Part shown: piece by piece, positions 8,157 to 18,134 of the stretch
Position numbering within the stretch: the stretch's first letter is position 1
How the letters are laid out: each line of letters opens with the position of its first letter
NCBI GenBank assembly: GCA_964501725.1
Contig: CAZCTO010000002.1
Coordinates: 62,001-126,000 of the forward strand
DNA: 64,000 bases
Direction: 5' to 3'
Origin: CAZCTO01 sp964501725
GTDB lineage: Bacteria; Bacillota; Clostridia; Saccharofermentanales; Saccharofermentanaceae
Made by a program: the position numbers and the translations under genes
The notes under the pieces: model-generated
The model's input: only the letters and a program-made list of their open reading frames with translations
The model's database searches: none
What the model was told of the DNA's origin: nothing

Positions 8157-9473
8157 ATGAGTGAGTTTTATCCGAACATCCCGAAGATCCGTTACGAAGG
8201 TAGTAAATCAAAGAATCCGCTGTCTTTCCGATTTTATAATCCGGAAGAAGTAATTGCCGGCAAGACGATGCGTGAGCACCTGCGTTTTGCCATGTCTTAT
8301 TGGCATACAATGGTCGCCGAGGGCGCCGACATGTTCGGCAAGGGCACCATCGATAAGAAATACGGCGCCGAAGACGAAATGGAAAGCGCAAAGAACAAAG
8401 CCAGAGCTTCCTTCGAACTGATGGATAAGTTGGACATTGATTATTACTGCTTCCATGACAGAGATATTGCTCCCGAAGGAAGTACCCTTGCTGAATCCAA
8501 TGCACGTCTGGATGCAATTGCCGACGTTTTGGAAGAGGAAATGAAGAAATACAACAAGAAACTGCTTTGGGGAACGGCAAACCTTTTCAGCAATCGTCGT
8601 TTCATGAACGGTGCCGGTACAGCTTGTGATGCGGATGTTTTTGCTTTTGCGGCGGCACAGATTAAGAAGGCACTCGAGATTACCGTTCGTTTGGGCGGTG
8701 AGGGATATGTGTTCTGGGGCGGACGCGAAGGTTACGAGACCCTTCTCAACACAGACATGGCCTTTGAGCAGGACAACATGGCCAAATTGATGAGAATGAC
8801 AGTTGATTATGGCAGAAGCATTGGTTTCACCGGTGATTTCTACATTGAGCCGAAGCCGAAAGAGCCGATGAAGCATCAGTATGACTTTGATGTTGCAACC
8901 GTTGTTTCTTTCTTGCGTAAGTATGGTTTGGATCAGGACTTCAAGATGAATGTCGAAGCAAACCACGCAACCCTTGCTATGCATACTTTCCAGCACGAAC
9001 TGCGCGTCGCAGCCATTAACGGCGTGTTCGGTTCGGTTGACGCAAACCGCGGCGATCTCCTCCTCGGATGGGACACCGATCAATTCCCGACAGATGTGTA
9101 TGACAGCACCATGGCGATGTACGAAATCATTAAGGCCGGTGGTTTTACCAAGGGCGGTCTGAATTTCGACGCCAAATCACGTCGTGCATCCAACGCCCCG
9201 GAAGACACTTTCTATGCTTATATTTCCGGTATGGATTGCTTTGCACTCGGCCTTAGAAAAGCGTATCAGCTGATCGAAGACGGTCGCATTGATCAATTTG
9301 TTAAGGATCGTTACTCAAGCTTCAAGTCCGGAATAGGTGCCATGGTTGTATCCGGCAAGGCCGATCTGAAGCAGCTGGAAGCATATGCACTGAGCAAAGG
9401 CGAAGTGATCGCAAACAGCGGGCGCCAAGAGTACCTCGAGAGCGTTCTGAATGATGTTCTTTTCGGAAACTGA
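8157..9473 (+). CDS. xylA: Xylose isomerase
   Basis: D-xylose to D-xylulose isomerase, 438 aa, the group II length. Catalytic and metal motifs are present in order: YCFHDRDIAPEG (catalytic His), YIEPKPKEPMKHQYDFD (metal ligand Glu and the conserved Lys), MNVEANHATLAMHTFQHEL (metal-binding Glu/His) and DANRGDLLLGWDTDQFP (metal-binding Asp residues). The enzyme is a cytoplasmic Mg/Mn-dependent TIM barrel. It lies 32 nt upstream of xylB and shares its promoter; the GH3 xylosidase upstream would supply xylose. Confidence 0.97.
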   Translation: MSEFYPNIPKIRYEGSKSKNPLSFRFYNPEEVIAGKTMREHLRFAMSYWHTMVAEGADMFGKGTIDKKYGAEDEMESAKNKARASFELMDKLDIDYYCFHDRDIAPEGSTLAESNARLDAIADVLEEEMKKYNKKLLWGTANLFSNRRFMNGAGTACDADVFAFAAAQIKKALEITVRLGGEGYVFWGGREGYETLLNTDMAFEQDNMAKLMRMTVDYGRSIGFTGDFYIEPKPKEPMKHQYDFDVATVVSFLRKYGLDQDFKMNVEANHATLAMHTFQHELRVAAINGVFGSVDANRGDLLLGWDTDQFPTDVYDSTMAMYEIIKAGGFTKGGLNFDAKSRRASNAPEDTFYAYISGMDCFALGLRKAYQLIEDGRIDQFVKDRYSSFKSGIGAMVVSGKADLKQLEAYALSKGEVIANSGRQEYLESVLNDVLFGN

Positions 9474-9505
9474 TCGCTTATTAACTATAAATGGAGGAAC
9501 GCACC

Positions 9506-11026
9506 ATGGCATTTCTGATTGGAATTGACATCGGCACATCCGGCACCAAGACGGTTTTGTTTGATGAGTCCGGTAAGACGATTGCTCAGGCAACCATTGA
9601 ATACCCCATGGCTCAGCCGAACAACGGGTGGGCGGAGCAAGATCCTAATGACTGGTGGAATGCGGTTGTCGGCACGGTTCAAAAAGTGCTGAGTGCTTCC
9701 GGAATAGACTCCGGAGATATTAGAGGCATCGGCCTTTCCGGTCAAATGCACGGTTTGGTTATGCTTGACCGGGAAGATCGTGTCATACGACCGGCAATTC
9801 TGTGGTGCGATCAGAGAACTGCTGCCGAGTGTGCTGAGATCACTTCACTGGTCGGAGCAAAAAGACTCATTGAGATCACAGCCAATCCTGCTCTTACCGG
9901 CTTTACGGCATCCAAAATTCTCTGGGTACGCAACAACGAGCCCGAGAACTATGCAAAATGCGTCAGCATCCTTTTGCCGAAGGATTACATCCGGCTTCGT
10001 CTGACCGGCGAGCGGGCGACGGAAGCATCCGATGCTTCCGGAATGCAACTTCTGGATATAGGGAAGCGCGCCTGGTCGGATGAAGTGCTCGGGAAACTGT
10101 CGATCGACAAATCGATGCTGGCACCGGTTTTCGAGTCTCCTGAAATCACGGGAGGCGTAACAAGTGAGGCAGCTGCATTAACAGGACTCAGACAGGGCAC
10201 TCCTGTTGTAGGCGGCGCAGGAGACAATGCTGCGGCAGCCGTCGGTACCGGAGTTGTTTCCGACGGACAGTCTTTTACGACCATCGGCAGCTCCGGGGTC
10301 GTATACGCGCACACTTCTCAGATGCACATCGATCCGGCAGGAAGAGTCCATACTTTCTGTTGTGCGGTTCCCGGACAATGGCATGTCATGGGTGTTACTC
10401 AAGGCGCAGGACTTTCACTCAAATGGTTCCGCGATACTTTCCTCGGAGATATGGTTTCGACGGCGGACACCATGGGCGTAAGCCCCTACTACCTGATGGA
10501 TGAGGCTGCCGCAAAGGTGCCGATCGGCTCCAACCGGTTGATTTTCCTTCCTTATCTGATGGGAGAGAGAACCCCGCATCTGGATCCTTTTGCCCGCGGT
10601 GTGTTCTTCGGATTGTCCGGAGTTCACAAAAAGGCAGATATGATCCGATCCATCATGGAGGGCGTCTCGTTCTCACTCAAAGATTGTCTGGGAGTGATTG
10701 AGGGGATGGATATATCCGTCAACACGATGCGTGCGTGCGGCGGCGGATCCGGACCCTTCTGGCGCCAGATGCTTGCGGATGTATACGGTTGTGACGTTGA
10801 GACAACGGATTCAAGCCAAGGACCCGCGCTGGGCGTGGCGCTGCTCGCCGGAGCCGGAACAGGTGTTTATTCAAACGTTCGCGAGGCATGTTCCGCGGTG
10901 ATTAAAACCAAGAGCACCAATACTCCGAAAAAGAGTGCTAACGCCGAGTATGGTAAGTACTATGAACTTTACAAAGAAATTTATCCGCAACTGAAGAATT
11001 CATTTAAGAAGATGTCGGAGCTCTGA
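9506..11026 (+). CDS. xylB: Xylulokinase
   Basis: FGGY-family kinase of 506 aa converting D-xylulose to xylulose 5-phosphate for the pentose phosphate pathway. N-terminal phosphate-binding motif GIDIGTSGTKT, sugar-binding GLSGQMHGLV, central GDNAAAAVGTG and C-terminal ATP-site GGGSGPFWRQMLADVYG are all intact. The start at 9506 follows GGAGGAA; a frame opening at 9491 contains that site and is rejected. Transcribed with xylA; a terminator follows at 11068. Confidence 0.95.
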   Translation: MAFLIGIDIGTSGTKTVLFDESGKTIAQATIEYPMAQPNNGWAEQDPNDWWNAVVGTVQKVLSASGIDSGDIRGIGLSGQMHGLVMLDREDRVIRPAILWCDQRTAAECAEITSLVGAKRLIEITANPALTGFTASKILWVRNNEPENYAKCVSILLPKDYIRLRLTGERATEASDASGMQLLDIGKRAWSDEVLGKLSIDKSMLAPVFESPEITGGVTSEAAALTGLRQGTPVVGGAGDNAAAAVGTGVVSDGQSFTTIGSSGVVYAHTSQMHIDPAGRVHTFCCAVPGQWHVMGVTQGAGLSLKWFRDTFLGDMVSTADTMGVSPYYLMDEAAAKVPIGSNRLIFLPYLMGERTPHLDPFARGVFFGLSGVHKKADMIRSIMEGVSFSLKDCLGVIEGMDISVNTMRACGGGSGPFWRQMLADVYGCDVETTDSSQGPALGVALLAGAGTGVYSNVREACSAVIKTKSTNTPKKSANAEYGKYYELYKEIYPQLKNSFKKMSEL

Positions 11027-11067
11027 TTCTTCTCCGGGATTCTTTCGACATGATTATCCGAAAAAAG

Positions 11068-11103
11068 AAACAGACGAAATCCCACGGGATCTCGTCTGTT
11101 TTT
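11068..11103. terminator. Bidirectional terminator between xylB and the convergent membrane-protein gene
   Basis: AAACAGACGA / TCGTCTGTTT stem with an inner ATCCC/GGGAT helix. T-rich tract on the plus side and an A-rich tract (AAAAAAG) on the other side, so it can serve both converging genes. Confidence 0.8.
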
Positions 11104-11123
11104 ATTATATCACCGGGTAGGGA

Positions 11124-12011
11124 TTATTTGGTTTTCCAACCATGCTCCCGGAATTTCAGGAGAATCAGGTAAGTAATCATGGAAACAAGGCAACCCAGAA
11201 GAAGTGCCTGAAAATAGTTCATTGTTAGAGCATATGATCTCAGAAGCTTGGGTGTAGTGAGAAAAGCCTCCTCAACGGATAGTCCGGAAAGGGCGGAGTA
11301 AAAGACAAACGCATACGAAAAACGGTTAACTGCGTAGATCATTCCCAACGTGATCGGGGCGGAAAAAAGCACAGATGTTTTCCGTGATGCATCGGAAAGC
11401 AGGAGAAAACCCCAATAAGAACCACAAGTAATAACAATCGAAAAAAGAAATTTAGCGGAAAAAGAGTTGAGGACTTCAGGTGTATGGACCATATACTCAT
11501 TAAACCCGACGATTGAAAAAATGAACCAAACAATTGCACCGGGAATTGAACCCAGTAGGGAGCCCATGATCCCAAGGCCGATGTTTGGCTTCACAAGCTC
11601 ATATGCAATCACAGGTGTGCTAACCGGCAGGACTCTTTCCTGTTCTTTTTCTGTGTCGGGATCCGGAGGGATACGCCGGTCCGCCAGAAAAAAAGTAACT
11701 TCGTCCATGATTCCGCGAAGTATATTAATCCACATTCTGCTATCGGGTATAAGTACAATAATCTCATTGCTCTCATATAAAACCGTATAATCGGACAGCG
11801 AGAATTTGGAGGATAGTGTTTCTTCCAGGAGATGCCGGTCAGCTTCGGAAATGGATGACACACTGATGCACATCATTGTCCGGGACAGCCGAATCTGGAC
11901 CTCAACATTTACGAAGTACCCATTGTGTCTGCCGACGAAAAAAACGGACTCAATATTGCGAAGTCCTGTTGTACTGACTATTTTCGCTGCGAGGTCTTGT
12001 GTAAATTCCAT
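11124..12011 (-). CDS. Membrane protein of unknown function
   Basis: Protein of 295 aa I cannot assign to a family. Residues 1-130 are soluble with mixed alpha/beta character (YFVNVEVQIRLSRTMMCISV). A linker rich in charged residues and Pro (RRIPPDPDTEKEQERVLP) leads to a C-terminal half with four hydrophobic segments: LGSIPGAIVWFIFSIVGF, FLFSIVITCGSYWGFLLL, LGMIYAVNRFSYAFVFYSAL and FQALLLGCLVSMITYLILL. It converges on xylB and is not linked to it. The start follows a GGAAGG site. A signalling or sensory role would be guesswork. Confidence 0.75.
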   Translation of the reverse strand: MEFTQDLAAKIVSTTGLRNIESVFFVGRHNGYFVNVEVQIRLSRTMMCISVSSISEADRHLLEETLSSKFSLSDYTVLYESNEIIVLIPDSRMWINILRGIMDEVTFFLADRRIPPDPDTEKEQERVLPVSTPVIAYELVKPNIGLGIMGSLLGSIPGAIVWFIFSIVGFNEYMVHTPEVLNSFSAKFLFSIVITCGSYWGFLLLSDASRKTSVLFSAPITLGMIYAVNRFSYAFVFYSALSGLSVEEAFLTTPKLLRSYALTMNYFQALLLGCLVSMITYLILLKFREHGWKTK

Positions 12012-12236
12012 ACAGGTCCTTCCCGGCTGCCGAATATTTATGTAATAGCCTATCTATCGCCACATATTTCGTAATAAACGAGCCCTACACATTGACCTCA
12101 TTACGATGTTTCTTTCGAAAAAGAACACAACTAGCCACTCTCATTTTATCAGCATAAAGAGATAAATACAATAAAATTTAGCATTCGAGCGACCCGTCGG
12201 CACGATTGCAGATTTGGATAGAAAGAGGAAAAACGC

Positions 12237-12905
12237 TTAGAAATGAAGTCTTCTTTTGAATTCGCTCTTGACTGTTTTATCGCCGAATACAGCAGTTCCG
12301 ATCAAGCAAAGCGCGGAAACCGATGTTGAAATAATGACAAAAACAGGATTTGTGGCGATGCTTAATAAATACAATATGAGCGGTACAAAACCAAGAAATC
12401 CGATAACGAACTGGTACAAGAGATAATTTCTCCAGTTCATCCGATTGATGAGGATAACAACGATGACAGCAATATCAGCTGCCGAAAAAATGCTCGGAAT
12501 CACATATTCAACGGACCAACCGCGATAGCCGACAATAAAATCAATAAGCACAACAAGGAGAGAACCCCAAAATAAATGAGCCAGTATTTTAGATACGATG
12601 TTAATATGATTAGCTACGGTATACGGGATGACAATCCAGAGATAAATGATGCCTCCGACCGTGAGAATCGACCAGAGAAAACCGTCGTATACCAGAAAAT
12701 TAACTACAATCGAGGCGATCGAAGCAATAATGGAAAGAAAAATAAAGACGCGCTTGAGCATATGGAATTTCTTGATGTCAATGCCGACCGGCGGAAACGC
12801 AAGAGACGTTTCTTCTCCGACCGGACTGCTCAGAACCCCCTTGCATAGCGGACATACCACGGAAGGATCTGCCACTTTTACGTTACATTTACTGCAAGTT
12901 CTCAT
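12237..12905 (-). CDS. DUF6320-type zinc-ribbon membrane protein
   Basis: Protein of 222 aa. The N-terminus is a zinc ribbon (CSKCNVKVADPSVVCPLCKG), followed by about six membrane helices between residues 45 and 210. This layout and its neighbour match the DUF6320 family, usually found beside a condensation-fold 'alcohol acetyltransferase'. The start at 12905 has GGAG 6 nt upstream and overlaps the preceding gene by 17 nt, which indicates translational coupling. Function unknown; a membrane partner of the neighbouring acyltransferase is a reasonable inference. Confidence 0.8.
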   Translation of the reverse strand: MRTCSKCNVKVADPSVVCPLCKGVLSSPVGEETSLAFPPVGIDIKKFHMLKRVFIFLSIIASIASIVVNFLVYDGFLWSILTVGGIIYLWIVIPYTVANHINIVSKILAHLFWGSLLVVLIDFIVGYRGWSVEYVIPSIFSAADIAVIVVILINRMNWRNYLLYQFVIGFLGFVPLILYLLSIATNPVFVIISTSVSALCLIGTAVFGDKTVKSEFKRRLHF

Positions 12906-14187
12906 AGTATGCTCCATTCGACTCAACGGTTACGTTAATACCATCTGCGGCCAGTTTCCGAAAAAAAGCTTTCTGGAGGTAAGTGTCTTCGATTCTCGAG
13001 GTAAATGTAATCACCATTGTCCTCTCAAACGAGCAAACCGAACATTTCATCGGTTCGGAATTGTTTGCCCCCATGATCAATTCTATACCGGTAATATAGC
13101 TGATATAGCGCTCAGGAACTTTGAAGCGACCGATATTTGACAGTGTAATCGTGTTGGATTGCGCGGCGCGCAGGTAGGAGATCTTCAAACCGATGTTCTT
13201 GATGAATAACGGAAGAAATCGGATGGGAAGGTTTTTGGCAAAAGAAACGTTGTAGGCAATTTTCGCGGCAAAATAATCTCGAGTCAACTTTTCTTCGAAC
13301 TGCTCCTTTACGGTTGAAACAATGTCCTCAAAGGTGTAATCGTTTCGTGTTACCAGTAAGCCAACCGAAATCATCGAGAAAAAATTCATGGTGGTCGTTG
13401 ATTCAAAATAAGGCCTTAAGTTGACTGGTACGGAAATATGAATAGGTTGCTTGTTAGGTTCTCCGTTCAGGTATTCCCGATAAATGCTCCAGATCATAAC
13501 GGCAGTGAGATACTGGGTTACCGTGATGCCTTTGCTCCGACAAAGGGAGAGAATCTGCTTGATGGGAATCCTTCCGATAATTACACCCTTGGTATAGATG
13601 GGAAGCTTATTGCCTTTAATTCCGTAGGCGCGGTCGGTTGCATATCCGACGGGCTTGGAACCGACAAAGTTCTTGAGGTAGCTATCTTCCATATCCGAGA
13701 AAACGTCAACCGTGGGGCGGTCCGGAAGAGGGATTCCGTCTTTTTCGAAAAGCACTAAATCAATATACCGGCAAACTAATTCCTTCAGGAAATCAATTGC
13801 GCCCGCACCATCCGTGATGACATGGAACACTTCCAGATTAATCCGGTTCTCAAAGTATGTGACCCGGAAAAGGAAGTGATTGTTCTGTGCGGGAAGGAAA
13901 TAGGAACAGGGGTTTGACTGTTCGGGCACAACGAGACATTGTTTATCGTTTGCTTCAAAATAGTACCAAAAAAAACCGCGACGCAAACGAACCCTGAAGC
14001 TGCCAAATCGCGGGAGCGTCTGATCCAGGGCCTTTTGCAACAGGATCGGATCAATTTGCATGACCAGCCGAGTGCTGATTCGATATACGCTGCTGTAGTT
14101 TCGATTTGAAATCACCGGAAACATATTCGCCGTATTATCGAGACGATGCCACTTTGCTTCGGAAACCCCTTTTTTGATAATAGTCAC
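12889..14187 (-). CDS. Condensation-fold acyltransferase ('alcohol acetyltransferase')
   Basis: Protein of 432 aa of the chloramphenicol-acetyltransferase/condensation superfamily. The catalytic HHxxxDG-type motif is present as FHVITDGAGAIDFL (about residue 128), and TITLSNIGRF near residue 320 corresponds to the late DFGWG-like region. Family members transfer acyl groups to alcohols or lipids; the substrate here is unknown. It begins with GTG at 14187 after GAGGG with tight spacing, so the start is uncertain. Promoter at 14216-14244. It overlaps the DUF6320 gene, and the pair forms a two-gene operon. Confidence 0.78.
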   Translation of the reverse strand: MTIIKKGVSEAKWHRLDNTANMFPVISNRNYSSVYRISTRLVMQIDPILLQKALDQTLPRFGSFRVRLRRGFFWYYFEANDKQCLVVPEQSNPCSYFLPAQNNHFLFRVTYFENRINLEVFHVITDGAGAIDFLKELVCRYIDLVLFEKDGIPLPDRPTVDVFSDMEDSYLKNFVGSKPVGYATDRAYGIKGNKLPIYTKGVIIGRIPIKQILSLCRSKGITVTQYLTAVMIWSIYREYLNGEPNKQPIHISVPVNLRPYFESTTTMNFFSMISVGLLVTRNDYTFEDIVSTVKEQFEEKLTRDYFAAKIAYNVSFAKNLPIRFLPLFIKNIGLKISYLRAAQSNTITLSNIGRFKVPERYISYITGIELIMGANNSEPMKCSVCSFERTMVITFTSRIEDTYLQKAFFRKLAADGINVTVESNGAYYENLQ

Positions 14188-14215
14188 TCACCCTCGCTAA
14201 ATGTTTATTTAGATC

Positions 14216-14244
14216 ATTATGCAACAGTTGGCGATTAAATCCAA
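14216..14244 (-). promoter_or_regulatory. Promoter of the acyltransferase/DUF6320 operon
   Basis: On the minus strand TTGGAT (14239-14244), 17-nt spacer, CATAAT (14216-14221), about 30 nt before the GTG start. Confidence 0.6.
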
Positions 14245-14438
14245 CTACCTGAACGGGAGGAGGTTAGAAATCATTTTGCACGCTTATCATACAGCGCAAT
14301 TTTCGCCGCCGATCTGTTTTCTGTGCGTGTTATAAACATGGTGTCCGTGCATTCATTCCGGGATGGAATTCATGCGGGTGATATAATGAAATGGAGTGAC
14401 GGTAAGTTATTTTCTTACGGAAGTAATGAGGGTACATA

Positions 14439-15653
14439 ATGAAGAGATGGGTTTCGATTTTGCTGCTGTCAGGCTTGCTTCTTTATCTGCTGACAGCCTG
14501 CTCCTATTTAAAAGAGACCGGTTCTGCGACACCTGTAAGCTTATATTCAAGTGAATCCGAAGTTGCCTCATCCGGCTCTTTTTCAAGCGGGAAGGATTCA
14601 GCGGACGCAAGCGAAACATTGATCGAAACAACCCGTATTTCGACTGCGGAAGACCGCGCAAGAGAAATATTGTCAGAGATGTCTCTCGAAGAGAAAGTCG
14701 GGCAAATGTTTTTTGCCAGTTGGGTTCAGGGAGATGTAAAGGAAGCTGTTGAGAAATGGAAATTCGGCGGCATTATTCTTTTTGCTCCGGATTTTGAAAG
14801 CCGTACTTCCGCTGAAGTAACACAAAGTATCGCATCATATCAGAATACTGCCAATCAGCCGCTTCTGATCGGCGTCGACGAAGAGGGTGGGACTGTCGTT
14901 CGGATCAGTAAATTTGCGCAGTACAGAGACGAACGTTTTTTATCGCCTCAAGCGCTTTTTAAAAAGGGCGGATGGGACCTTATTCAGGCGGATACAATCG
15001 AAAAATCAAAATTTTTGCTGAGCATGGGGATCAACGTCAACCTTGCGCCGGTCTGTGATGTAAGTACTCATCCGGATGATTTTATTTATGAGAGAAGTTT
15101 CGGCAGCGGGGCAACAGAGACCTCGGAATACGTTACAGCGGTTGTCGAAGAAATGGTCCGCCAAAATATCGGATGCTCTTTGAAGCATTTCCCGGGGTAT
15201 GGCGATAATGCGGATACGCACACGGGAATTGCGCTGGACGACCGGTCGTACGAATCGTTTGAGGAAAGTGATTTTCTGCCGTTTATCGCGGGTATACGTG
15301 CGGGAGCCGGATCGATAATGGTCTCACACAACGTTGTATCCTGTATGGATACCGATTATCCGGCATCCTTGTCGCCGGAGGTCCACCGGGTTCTAAGGGA
15401 AGAACTGGGATTTAGCGGTGTGATCATGACCGATGACCTTTCAATGGATGCAATCTCTCTTTATACCGGCGACGAAGACGCGGCGGTACTCGCGGTTCTT
15501 GCGGGAAATGATATGATCATCGGATCTGCATATGAAGAGCAGATTCCGGCTGTGATTCAGGCGGTTCAAAATCAAGAGATCCCGGTTGAGGTGATTGATA
15601 CCGCCGTCTTAAGAATACTCTTATGGAAAATCGAGCTCGGGCTGATCGAGTAA
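14439..15653 (+). CDS. GH3 beta-N-acetylhexosaminidase-like lipoprotein (NagZ type)
   Basis: Protein of 404 aa. Signal peptide with lipobox LLTAC, then a Ser-rich linker to about residue 65, then one GH3 TIM barrel. Motifs: VGQMFFASW, IGVDEEGGTVVRI, the NagZ loop KHFPGYGDNADTHTGIAL (His of the catalytic dyad) and the nucleophile Asp in VIMTDDLSMDAI. The loop reads PGYG where PGHG is common. As an external lipoprotein it would trim GlcNAc from peptidoglycan fragments or other glycans at the cell surface, as described for Gram-positive NagZ. It stands alone; the next gene is convergent. Confidence 0.87.
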   Translation: MKRWVSILLLSGLLLYLLTACSYLKETGSATPVSLYSSESEVASSGSFSSGKDSADASETLIETTRISTAEDRAREILSEMSLEEKVGQMFFASWVQGDVKEAVEKWKFGGIILFAPDFESRTSAEVTQSIASYQNTANQPLLIGVDEEGGTVVRISKFAQYRDERFLSPQALFKKGGWDLIQADTIEKSKFLLSMGINVNLAPVCDVSTHPDDFIYERSFGSGATETSEYVTAVVEEMVRQNIGCSLKHFPGYGDNADTHTGIALDDRSYESFEESDFLPFIAGIRAGAGSIMVSHNVVSCMDTDYPASLSPEVHRVLREELGFSGVIMTDDLSMDAISLYTGDEDAAVLAVLAGNDMIIGSAYEEQIPAVIQAVQNQEIPVEVIDTAVLRILLWKIELGLIE

Positions 15654-15672
15654 ACCCTATCTCAAATAACAA

Positions 15673-16917
15673 TCAGCACTTGGGAAGCGTTGATCCGCCG
15701 TAAGGCATGAGAATTATGCTTGCATTTTCTCCGCAGCGTGACAGTGCGGCGTTTCCTGCCTCCTGGAGATTAGTATATGGCTCGAGGAATATTGACCGGA
15801 CAAACTCGGGGTCAAGGTCGGACACAAGATAAATGGAAGCCTTTTCGAGAACCATGGCGATTGCGGCTGCCTTATGACCGCCGAGCACAAAATCACGCCG
15901 GATATGGTCAATCATGTCGACGCTTCTCGAATGTCCGGTCATCCATTCTCTGAAATGGTCTTCGCCGAGTCCTTCGCCGCAGGAGGCAACCCAAACAATT
16001 ACGCCCCCGTCCTTTACGGCGTGCTGTGCGTTATCAAGTGCTTTTTGCGCTTGGTACATATTGATATCTTTCGGGAAGCCGCCGGCACTGACGATAACAA
16101 TGTCGGCCTTATGAAGAATACAGACTTTATAAAAAGAATCCAGAAAAGCACAGCCGGCGCGGTGTGCGGTGACAGGATTTCCAGAAAAACTCCGGATGAT
16201 TTCTTTGTTCTCATTTAATACAACATTGATGATAAAGTCGATGCCGCATATGCTTCCGGCTTCCTCAATATCCTCGCGCACCGGATTGCCTTCCAGACGT
16301 CCTGCAGCGGCCTCGGGAAGCACCATCGCACTATGATTGGATTGGATCGCGTCCCGTGTCGAAACACCGGGCATGATCGCCTTGGCGCCGCCGCTGTAGC
16401 CGGCAAAATAATGGTACTCAATATTGCCCAAGCATATACGCCGGTCCGCGTTGGCCACCGGCGTGAAAATATCCACGGGCGTTCCCCTTTGGGTAACACC
16501 CAAATGAACGAAATCATGGACATCGGAATCGACGCAGCGAATCCGGTCATAAACTTTGTCGCCGACGATTCGGCGTTTGCGCTCCTCAGAATGTCCTTCA
16601 TGGCTTCCCAGACCAAAAACGATAATAATATCCTCGTCCGGGATACCGGCTTCCGATAGTTCATCCAATACACAGGGGAGTATTTTATAGCTCGGCAACG
16701 GCCTCGTGATATCGCTGGTGACAATCGCGATCTTTTCGCCCGGGTGGACGATGTCACGAAGGCGTCGGCTGTCAATCGGTTCGCGAAGCGAGCGGAGAAC
16801 CTCCACTTCGCCGGTCAAATCAATTTCGGCTTCATTGGGACGAAGCTCTGCGAGTACCTGCTCCTCCGGAAGCTCGATGTACTGAGTTTCTTTGCCAAAG
16901 CCAAATGCGTAATTCAT
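15673..16917 (-). CDS. larA: LarA-family nickel-pincer racemase
   Basis: Protein of 414 aa of the lactate racemase LarA family. Diagnostic sequences: IVTSDITRPLPSYKILP, FGLGSHEGHSEE and the cofactor site YHYFAGYSGGAKAIMPG. The Lys of GGAKAIMPG and the following His in SNHSAM are 16 residues apart, as for the pincer-attached Lys184 and nickel ligand His200 of the Lactobacillus enzyme, so the nickel-pincer nucleotide can be held. LarA paralogues racemise or epimerise various 2-hydroxy acids. No larB, larC or larE cofactor gene is in the window. GGAGG precedes the ATG. Substrate uncertain. Confidence 0.82.
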   Translation of the reverse strand: MNYAFGFGKETQYIELPEEQVLAELRPNEAEIDLTGEVEVLRSLREPIDSRRLRDIVHPGEKIAIVTSDITRPLPSYKILPCVLDELSEAGIPDEDIIIVFGLGSHEGHSEERKRRIVGDKVYDRIRCVDSDVHDFVHLGVTQRGTPVDIFTPVANADRRICLGNIEYHYFAGYSGGAKAIMPGVSTRDAIQSNHSAMVLPEAAAGRLEGNPVREDIEEAGSICGIDFIINVVLNENKEIIRSFSGNPVTAHRAGCAFLDSFYKVCILHKADIVIVSAGGFPKDINMYQAQKALDNAQHAVKDGGVIVWVASCGEGLGEDHFREWMTGHSRSVDMIDHIRRDFVLGGHKAAAIAMVLEKASIYLVSDLDPEFVRSIFLEPYTNLQEAGNAALSRCGENASIILMPYGGSTLPKC

Positions 16918-16995
16918 AAAAGAGCCTCCGAAGTTTTTTCGTTATTATATCATGATTGGTTTTTGTCGGTTTGGATAATTGTCCTTAATTGCTTT

Positions 16996-18132
16996 TCAGG
17001 ATAATCTTGACCGGAAGTCTTCATATCCGAAAGATCGAATCGTTGACAATTTGCCCTCCGCACTGAGCACAGCAATATCCGGTAACGGAATACCGTTAAA
17101 CGTATTATTTTTTACCATTGTATAGATGGCCATATCGCAAAAAAGCAGAACATCGCCGACAGCAAGCGGTTTGTCAAAAGAATAATCACCGAGAATGTCC
17201 CCGGCAAGGCAGGTTGGTCCACCCAGGCGGTAGGCATATCGTTTCTCCCCGGACTCACCTGCATCAATAATGCGGGGGCGGTAAGGCATTTCCAATATAT
17301 CCGGCATATGACAGGCAGCGGAGGTGTCAAGAACCGCTATCGACATTTTATTATCGATCAGATCGATGACGGACGCGGCAAGATATCCGCTATTGAAAGC
17401 CACGGCCTCACCGGGTTCCAGATAGACTTCGACATCATATTTGGCTCGAAAACGGCGGATCAGAGCAATCAGCCGGTCAACATCATAACCGGGTCGCGTG
17501 ATATGGTGACCGCCGCCAAAATTGACCCACTTCATACGCGGCAGAAACGTACCGAATTTTTCTTCGAAAACCGCGAGCGTCGTCTCGAGGGCATCGGAAT
17601 CCTGCTCGCAGAGCGAATGAAAATGAAGCCCGGTTATTCCTTCAAGCAGTTCCGGTCGGAAGTTCTCCCGCGTCACACCGAGACGGGAAAAAGGGGCGCA
17701 AGGGTCATAAATTGCATGGTCTTGCGTCGAGCATTCGGGGTTCACGCGAATTCCGCATATTTTTCCTGCGGCGATAGCCCGATTCTTAAAATGCTGCCAC
17801 TGCGAGAAGGAGTTAAACACGATATGATCGGCGACGGACAGTAATGCGTCAAACTCGACATCGGAATAAGCGGGCGAAAACACGTGTGTTTCTCCGCCGA
17901 AATGATCGTGCCCGAGTCGCGCTTCATAAAGACCGCTGGCCGCGGTACCGCACAGGTAGCGCCGGCAAAGCGGATAGAGAGAGAACATGGAGAAAGCTTT
18001 TTGAGCCAAAAGGATTTTGCATGAAGCCGAGGATGCAACCTCTGACAGCAGACAGAGATTATCAAGGAGTGCCGCTTCATCAATGATGTATGCGGGTGTT
18101 CTGATGTTTTTTAAAAGAGATAATGACTCCAT
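16996..18132 (-). CDS. nspC: Carboxynorspermidine/carboxyspermidine decarboxylase
   Basis: PLP enzyme of 378 aa, fold III (alanine-racemase-like barrel). The PLP lysine lies in KILLAQKAFSMF near residue 44; LEPGEAVAFNSGYL binds the phosphate side, and SAACHMPDILEMPYRP is the family's C-terminal active-site segment. It decarboxylates carboxyspermidine (or carboxynorspermidine) to spermidine. The start at 18132 is set by GGAG in the end of the preceding gene, 2 nt after that gene's stop codon. Last gene of the polyamine operon. Confidence 0.92.
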   Translation of the reverse strand: MESLSLLKNIRTPAYIIDEAALLDNLCLLSEVASSASCKILLAQKAFSMFSLYPLCRRYLCGTAASGLYEARLGHDHFGGETHVFSPAYSDVEFDALLSVADHIVFNSFSQWQHFKNRAIAAGKICGIRVNPECSTQDHAIYDPCAPFSRLGVTRENFRPELLEGITGLHFHSLCEQDSDALETTLAVFEEKFGTFLPRMKWVNFGGGHHITRPGYDVDRLIALIRRFRAKYDVEVYLEPGEAVAFNSGYLAASVIDLIDNKMSIAVLDTSAACHMPDILEMPYRPRIIDAGESGEKRYAYRLGGPTCLAGDILGDYSFDKPLAVGDVLLFCDMAIYTMVKNNTFNGIPLPDIAVLSAEGKLSTIRSFGYEDFRSRLS

Positions 18133-18134
18133 GT

